In this document: positions 59,162-64,000 of the stretch, in pieces
Layout: each line of letters opens with the position of its first letter
Position numbering within the stretch: the first letter of the stretch is position 1
Assembly: GCA_949152475.1 (NCBI GenBank)
Contig: OX424556.1
Coordinates: forward strand, 57,246,451-57,310,450
Direction: 5' to 3'
DNA: 64,000 bases
Source of the DNA: Terebella lapidaria
Taxonomy: Eukaryota; Annelida; Polychaeta; Terebellida; Terebellidae
Position numbers and translations under genes: made by a program
The notes under the pieces: model-generated
What the model was told of the DNA's origin: nothing
The model's input: only the letters and a program-made list of their open reading frames with translations
The model's database searches: none

Positions 59162-59643
59162 ACCCACACGCCCGCGACACCAATCCCCTTCCGGTCCCTC
59201 TCTTTGCAGAGATCCGCCTAGACGTGGTTCAGACCAGACCGATCCGCCTCTGAGACGTTCCGCTAGGAAGCGCCGCAGACCCGCACGCTTCAGATAACGA
59301 TAGTGAAAAGATGGGACTGAAAACTCTACTGATGAAAAATGAACGTCTATGGACCCTCTTGTGTCATAACATATTCATATATAACAATTATATGTACATA
59401 TTTTTAATCATTTAAAAATGATTATATGTTTGAATCAGTTTTTGAAAAAAAAAATTTATATTTTTGTATATTTGATGAAATCTCCGTGAGGTCTGTATGT
59501 GCCCTGTCCGTCATAATGTTCTCCTCTGCATTCATCCCGCACAGATTACAGTCATGAAGTATGTTGTTTGATCCCGCCCTGCACCGGGGACAGTGAAATG
59601 AAGTATGAAAGGCTACCTAGTCGTTGAATGTGCGCCAGGGTGT

Positions 59644-59895
59644 TCAACTCCAGAACAAGTTTGCAGCAAAGGACCTCTGCTCGCCTGAAGAAAAATTCCG
59701 GGTAACGCCATGAAGTGGGACGAAACCATGTATAGCTTTACATGAACCAAAACGAAGCCTGTCATCAAATACATTAAATAATATCTCATCGCGGTACGTC
59801 ATGGCTGACCAGTCATTCCAATGAAACCCCTCTTTGAATAGTAACGTGTCGCCCCCTGAGTTAACAGGATGAAAATGAATGGAACGTAACGACAC
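59644..59895 (-). CDS. Possible coding stretch of unknown identity
   Basis: A minus-strand open frame of 83 codons with protein-like composition (FHWNDWSAMTYRDEILFN, VFDDRLRFG, HGFVPLHG). It is preceded by GCTCTCAG, a possible acceptor. I recognise no family and found no convincing donor. It may be a host exon, a transposon remnant or chance. Confidence 0.2.
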   Translation of the reverse strand: MSLRSIHFHPVNSGGDTLLFKEGFHWNDWSAMTYRDEILFNVFDDRLRFGSCKAIHGFVPLHGVTRNFSSGEQRSFAANLFWS

Positions 59896-60735
59896 TGAGA
59901 GCCTGGCATTTATGTCATGTCAAATACCCCGCGTGTCATCTCATTCGTCAATTTGACCTTCCGTTTGCAGCACGTCACTGGTCGAGAAGGGAACTTGAAA
60001 ATTAGCCCAAGGGCTAAGATCACTGTCCGGAATCCGTTTCGGCAGAGGATATTGGGAAACGATATTTTTCGGTTGGGAAACGATATGTTCGATTGGGAAA
60101 CGTCAAGCTGCAAGGAGGTGTGTGGCGTCTTCCTCAATAAAGTATGAAAAAATGAGTGTAATCGTTAATCTAAAGAAAGGCAAACATGCGCTAATGTTGA
60201 ATAAAGTCTTCAGTGTCGACCAAACCTGCTATACTTAATGTAATACCGTTTTTGTGACGTAAAATGCGATGAAAATAACACCGTTTACAACAAATGAACA
60301 CTGATTAATAAATATATGTCTGATGCACACAAAAAGTAACACGAGTCAAGAGAAAGGTGTATTACATGATCTCCATCGAAAAGATACATTTTACATCGTC
60401 TCATTAATAAATATTTGCGGATTTTCTGAACCACTGATGTTTTGGTGGGTAAACGATACTGTTCCGATTGGACAACAGTTCTGATATGGGTGCCTCGATT
60501 ACTAAACGATATTTTATTGGAAATTTATGGCTTGTTAAGGCTCGTTTTTGGCTATTATTCATTCATACTTATTAATTATTCCAAGAGATGGCGTCTCGCG
60601 GCTTCAACGCCAGGTGTTATCACTGTCATTCCAAGTTTGAAGACTCTAGCCACATAGTGAAGCACTTATTTGACAAACACCAAGAAAAAGCCTTTTCACT
60701 ACTGAGACCCGTTGTGGATGAGGAAACAGGGGAAA
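59896..60735. other. No gene recognised
   Basis: Intergenic DNA containing a head fragment of the dispersed repeat (ATTAGCCCAAGGGCTAAGAT, 60001-60020) and a GGGAAACGATATKTTYG duplication (about 60054-60092). Confidence 0.5.
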
Positions 60736-61310
60736 ATTAGCCCAAAGGTTAAAAAAGGTTACCGTAGAAATATTCAGTGTTAAGCTCTCAAAATCTGCAT
60801 TGGTAATTTTTCAACAATGTCTGCCCAAGGGGAACATTGTTTTCTATATGTTTACAATTGATTTCTAAGTTGGAAAGTCGATAATGAGCGTGCTCTGACC
60901 TTGAAATAAGGTCAAAGGTCAATTTCAAGCTCATGAGATTATTCGGCATATATTAATTATTATGTCCACAATTGATTCCTGAGTTGTAAAGTTGATAATA
61001 AGCGAGGTATTGGCCACTTTGTTGTCTGACCTTGAAAATGAAGTCAAAGGTCAAATTCTAGGTCACGAGAACTTTCAGCATATATCATTCCCTATATGCC
61101 CACAATTGATTCCTCAGTTGTGAAGTCGATGATAAGCGAGATATTAGCCCTTTTGTCCCGTGACCTTGAAAATTAGGTCGAATGTGAAATTCAAGGTCAT
61201 GAGAATATTCAGCATATATCATTTCCTTTATGTCCACAATTGATTCCTAATCTCTAATCTCAAAATTAAGTGAGATATTAGCAATAATGTGTCCCATTAT
61301 ATAGCATAAG
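60736..61310 (+). repeat. Dispersed AGGTCA-bearing repeat, copy 7
   Basis: Head ATTAGCCCAAAGGTTAAAAA and GGTTACCG at 60737-60765, then three to four subunits. A perfect DR1 word AGGTCAAAGGTCA lies at 60909-60921. It runs up to the adjacent TTAA-type element. Confidence 0.8.
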
Positions 61311-61315
61311 AGAAT

Positions 61316-61749
61316 TTAAGGTAGTCCGCTCCAAACAATGAGGAGATGGGCTAAAAGAGTTTTTTTTTTTTTTTTTTTAAATAACTATTAACATAATCTA
61401 GAGCTTTCAAAACGACATATTTTATAGAGTAACTGTTCAGCATCCTAAAACTGAAAAGAAAATAGGAGGATCACCATATCCGTTCGCATGGGAAACACGA
61501 TGCAAGATGTGGATATGGATAAAACAAAGGTGCAAAAATCCCATAATTTATGTCCTTTTTAGTTAAATATTTGTGATTTTTATCGAATATTTCGAAGAAA
61601 CCAGCACGGTGACGTCCTATTTTCTTTTCAGTATTAGAATGGTGACCAATTACTCTATAAAATAGGACATTTTGAAGAGATAATATTCAAGAAATAACTT
61701 TTAAATTTGGACTCTTCTTTACCTCACTGTTTCTAGCGGACCACGTTAA
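61316..61749. mobile_element. TTAA-type palindromic MITE, second family
   Basis: Bounded by TTAA at 61316-61319 and 61746-61749. Ends GGTAGTCCGCTCC and GGACCACG pair, as do inner parts ACATATTTTATAGAGTAACTG with AATTACTCTATAAAATAGGAC, and ACTGAAAAGAAAATAGGA with TCCTATTTTCTTTTCAGT. Arms are about 170 bp. A poly-T run sits at about 61361-61379. Confidence 0.8.
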
Positions 61750-62468
61750 GGATTGATTGCATGTGGTCGTCATGAACCTGGCATTGACCAGTTGTCCATT
61801 CACTTATAATGTAAATATAAAGGTAACAAATTCATGAATTTACACACTTCCAATCAACGTGAAACTTTGCCTTTCTGATTGTTAGCCATCAAGGATTACT
61901 AACCGAGACTCTGTTTCTTACTAAGCGATGTTAAATTTGTTAAATTAATCATTTTCATATGTCATTTTCCGACCTATTTCTCAGTCAACAAAATACACTC
62001 ACAACAGGGCGAGCGAGAGGATTATGCTGTGCAGCAAATAGCTAGTGAGGCCAGTAAAACTCACAGGTGATATGTACTCGGGTGCACCGAGGTGTTTGGG
62101 ATTATGAATGTTCAGCTCATTGTATTCATCTCGCAGAAAGCATAGCCCTAGATATTCTCATTATTTTGACGACAACTATGAATAAATATATGCAACAGCC
62201 AGTGTTTGTCAAGTAGAACACGAATCTTCGTTTTGGTGAAACGTATAAAATGATTTATCTAATCATCAAATTGCACAGCTTCCGTGATATCATTTATGAA
62301 ACCATGCCTCGGTTCATCATCCATGAGTATATCTGTGTGTGCTAGCCAAGTTTTAGGTCAAGGGATTGTATTGTTTTAGTGATTTTGTTACCTTTACTAT
62401 CACATTATAAGTCAATGGAAAAGTGCCTCAATGCAGTCACCGGTAAGTTACGTGCAATCACACCTTAA
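61746..62468. mobile_element. TTAA-type palindromic MITE, copy 2 of the 24676-25568 family
   Basis: Begins TTAAGGATTGATTGCATG and ends TGCAATCACACCTTAA. Most of its length aligns with 24676-25568, including CTCGGGTGCACCGAGGTGTT. It shares its left TTAA with the right TTAA of the neighbouring element. Confidence 0.85.
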
Positions 62469-63211
62469 CATGGGAAAGTCCCATTTGGGCCAAGTTTGTC
62501 GTGAAGGTTATACATGTCGTAAAGGTACATAAGGGGGATCTTCTCAAACCATAATCTGAAAACCGTCTGAACAGTTTTTGAGCAAATGGCCGCCAAAGTC
62601 CAAAATTGACCGTTTTTCTGACAAGAAAGGGCGTTTTGACCTTTCAAGGTCATTGAAGGTCAAGTTCAAGGTCACCACCAAAACCACACTATATGAATTC
62701 CTATTTGAATCGATTCAAGGCATTCCATCTTGATACACAATGTCAAGGACCCAAATTAGCATCATGTTTTGAAACAAAAATCTCAAAACTTTTTCTATTA
62801 TGTCAAGTCCGGGCACATGATTCACCTTATTTCACACCCAAAATATTATGCACACATTCATATAATTAATAATTCACTCGAGGTAACCTTTCATTAAAAA
62901 CCACACAGTACTGCTCGTGTATAACAGTTGATATCGCATTTCATTTGTAAACAACTTTCCGTTTCCCAATCGAAACAGCATGGATTACCAACCGGCGCCT
63001 TCTCTATACGTATCGTTTAGGCCTAAAAAAATTAATTTTCTGTTTCTCGTCCCCGCCCGCCTGTGTTCAAAAGCAGCCTCCCGGATTTTTTTATTGGCGA
63101 TTCTCAAATAAAAAATAAAAAGTGTTCCCGCCCCTATTCTGAGGATAGTGAATGATCGAAACACTGAATCACAGCATGCAACATTGGCATACCTATTGTC
63201 CAGCATATCTA
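62469..63211. other. No gene; repeat fragments
   Basis: Contains a fragment of the dispersed AGGTCA repeat (CCTTTCAAGGTCATTGAAGG, about 62640-62659) and otherwise unremarkable AT-rich DNA. Confidence 0.5.
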
Positions 63212-63812
63212 GCGCATGCGCCTATAAGTGAAACAAGGCCTTTTGAGAAGTTGTGAGAATATTAACTGATTTCATTTATAAGCGCATGCGCCTATAACTG
63301 AAACTAGGCGCATGCGCTTATAATTGACACATGCTTCAATATACATTTTTTCATAGACATCTATAGCTAGGTGTCTACACATCTCCTGATTTTAAGGCTG
63401 AGCTGAAGTAACATTACACACAAACATTAACTTTGACACACAATCCGTTTTAAAACGTAAAAGCCCACGTGTAATATCAAAAAAAACTATAGTTTGCATT
63501 ATATTCATCCCGATAAAGCCAGCGACTGACGTCAGCAGGGTTTGTAGTTACTGTGATACACGTGAACTCTCTCGAATGCTATAGCTACAACTTAGCCACG
63601 AAAAACTCAATCAGATTCGAACAATCGTCTGTGCTTTGCATACATTTTCGGTGGCACACACGCTAATGAGCCGCCGTACTTATCAACAGTCTGAATCAAG
63701 TTTCATTTACAGGCGCATCCACTCGTGCAAAATGTAACCAACTTCATTTACAGGCGCTTGCGCCTATGAATGAAGCTTAATGGTGCAACTTCACTTATAG
63801 GCGCATGCGCCT
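63212..63812. mobile_element. Palindromic element with GCGCATGCGCC repeats
   Basis: Left end GCGCATGCGCCTATAAGTGA; right end CACTTATAGGCGCATGCGCC, its complement. Further copies in both orientations lie near 63280, 63307, 63710 and 63753. A foldback or MITE structure of about 600 bp with no ORF. Confidence 0.7.
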
Positions 63813-64000
63813 TTAGGCGGGGTAATACGGTATATTTAACTTACCTCCTTGTTTTCACTCTCCGCCAAATGAGACAAAGAAGGTACCAGTTTTCAAAAAC
63901 AGTTATTCCATAGGTGGGAACATGTATGTAATAACACATAAAATTGTGATCACGAACTTGTTTACTATATTCCTCATGTTATACTTCAATGGACATATTA
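63813..64000. other. No gene recognised
   Basis: AT-rich sequence to the right edge of the window. Confidence 0.4.

Larger units (their letters stand above)
54880..59290 (+). mobile_element. Ty3/Gypsy LTR retroelement, fossil (element B)
   Basis: A primer-type site TGGCGCCGTTGACCAGGAT at 55019-55037 nearly matches that of element A. Gag, protease, RNase H and integrase parts follow in order. Much of the reverse transcriptase region is missing. The RNase H part is clearly the sister of element A (RTDHSSLRWL, EHRAGK, NADGLSRCH, KCKNPDC against NCKNHNC). It is heavily broken, more so than A, hence probably older. No LTR pair was found, so limits are approximate. Confidence 0.85.

Overview
This is eukaryotic, invertebrate animal DNA. 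Host coding sequence is thin and split into many small exons with GT/AG borders. Most of the window is introns, tandem satellites, palindromic DNA transposons and decayed retroelements. The animal GH10 xylanase, the Gypsy and DIRS relics and the very high minisatellite load fit a lophotrochozoan or an amphioxus-like animal. I cannot settle which from the sequence alone.

Four host genes can be supported. (1) A last exon at 584-745 (+) resembles the C-terminus of gamma-glutamyltransferase. (2) A single-exon class-A GPCR lies at 20525-21736 (+). (3) A ten-exon gene at 28956-39967 (+) encodes a protein of about 535 residues with eight predicted membrane spans, built from two CD20/MS4A-like four-span modules, with one pair of mutually exclusive exons (37498-37603 and 38672-38777). 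(4) A twelve-exon gene at 53911-47536 (-) encodes a secreted 582-residue GH10 endo-xylanase-like enzyme with an N-terminal carbohydrate-binding region. Genes 3 and 4 converge. All exon phases in both models close exactly.

Layout: 1-5.3 kb holds the GGT-like exon followed by satellites and two foldback (long inverted repeat) elements. 5.3-14 kb holds a Gypsy fossil. 14.5-17.7 kb holds an acidic gag-like ORF and DIRS fossils. 17.7-28.9 kb holds the GPCR, several palindromic elements and LINE debris. 28.9-40 kb is the eight-span gene. 40-47 kb is intergenic, rich in a repeat family that carries nuclear-receptor-like half-sites. 47.5-53.9 kb is the xylanase gene. 54.9-59.3 kb is a second Gypsy fossil of the same lineage. 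59.3-64 kb holds repeats and TTAA-type palindromic elements.

The strongest novel signals are these. Minisatellites in the eight-span gene have amplified its own splice sites: about 25 copies of the exon 5 donor and nine units leading into the exon 10 acceptor. A 50-bp duplication also straddles an exon border in the xylanase gene, which may be an early stage of the same process. Separately, two foldback elements share terminal TACGGYGGC repeats and 6-bp target duplications but carry unrelated internal satellites; one lies 63 bp past the stop codon of the GGT-like gene.
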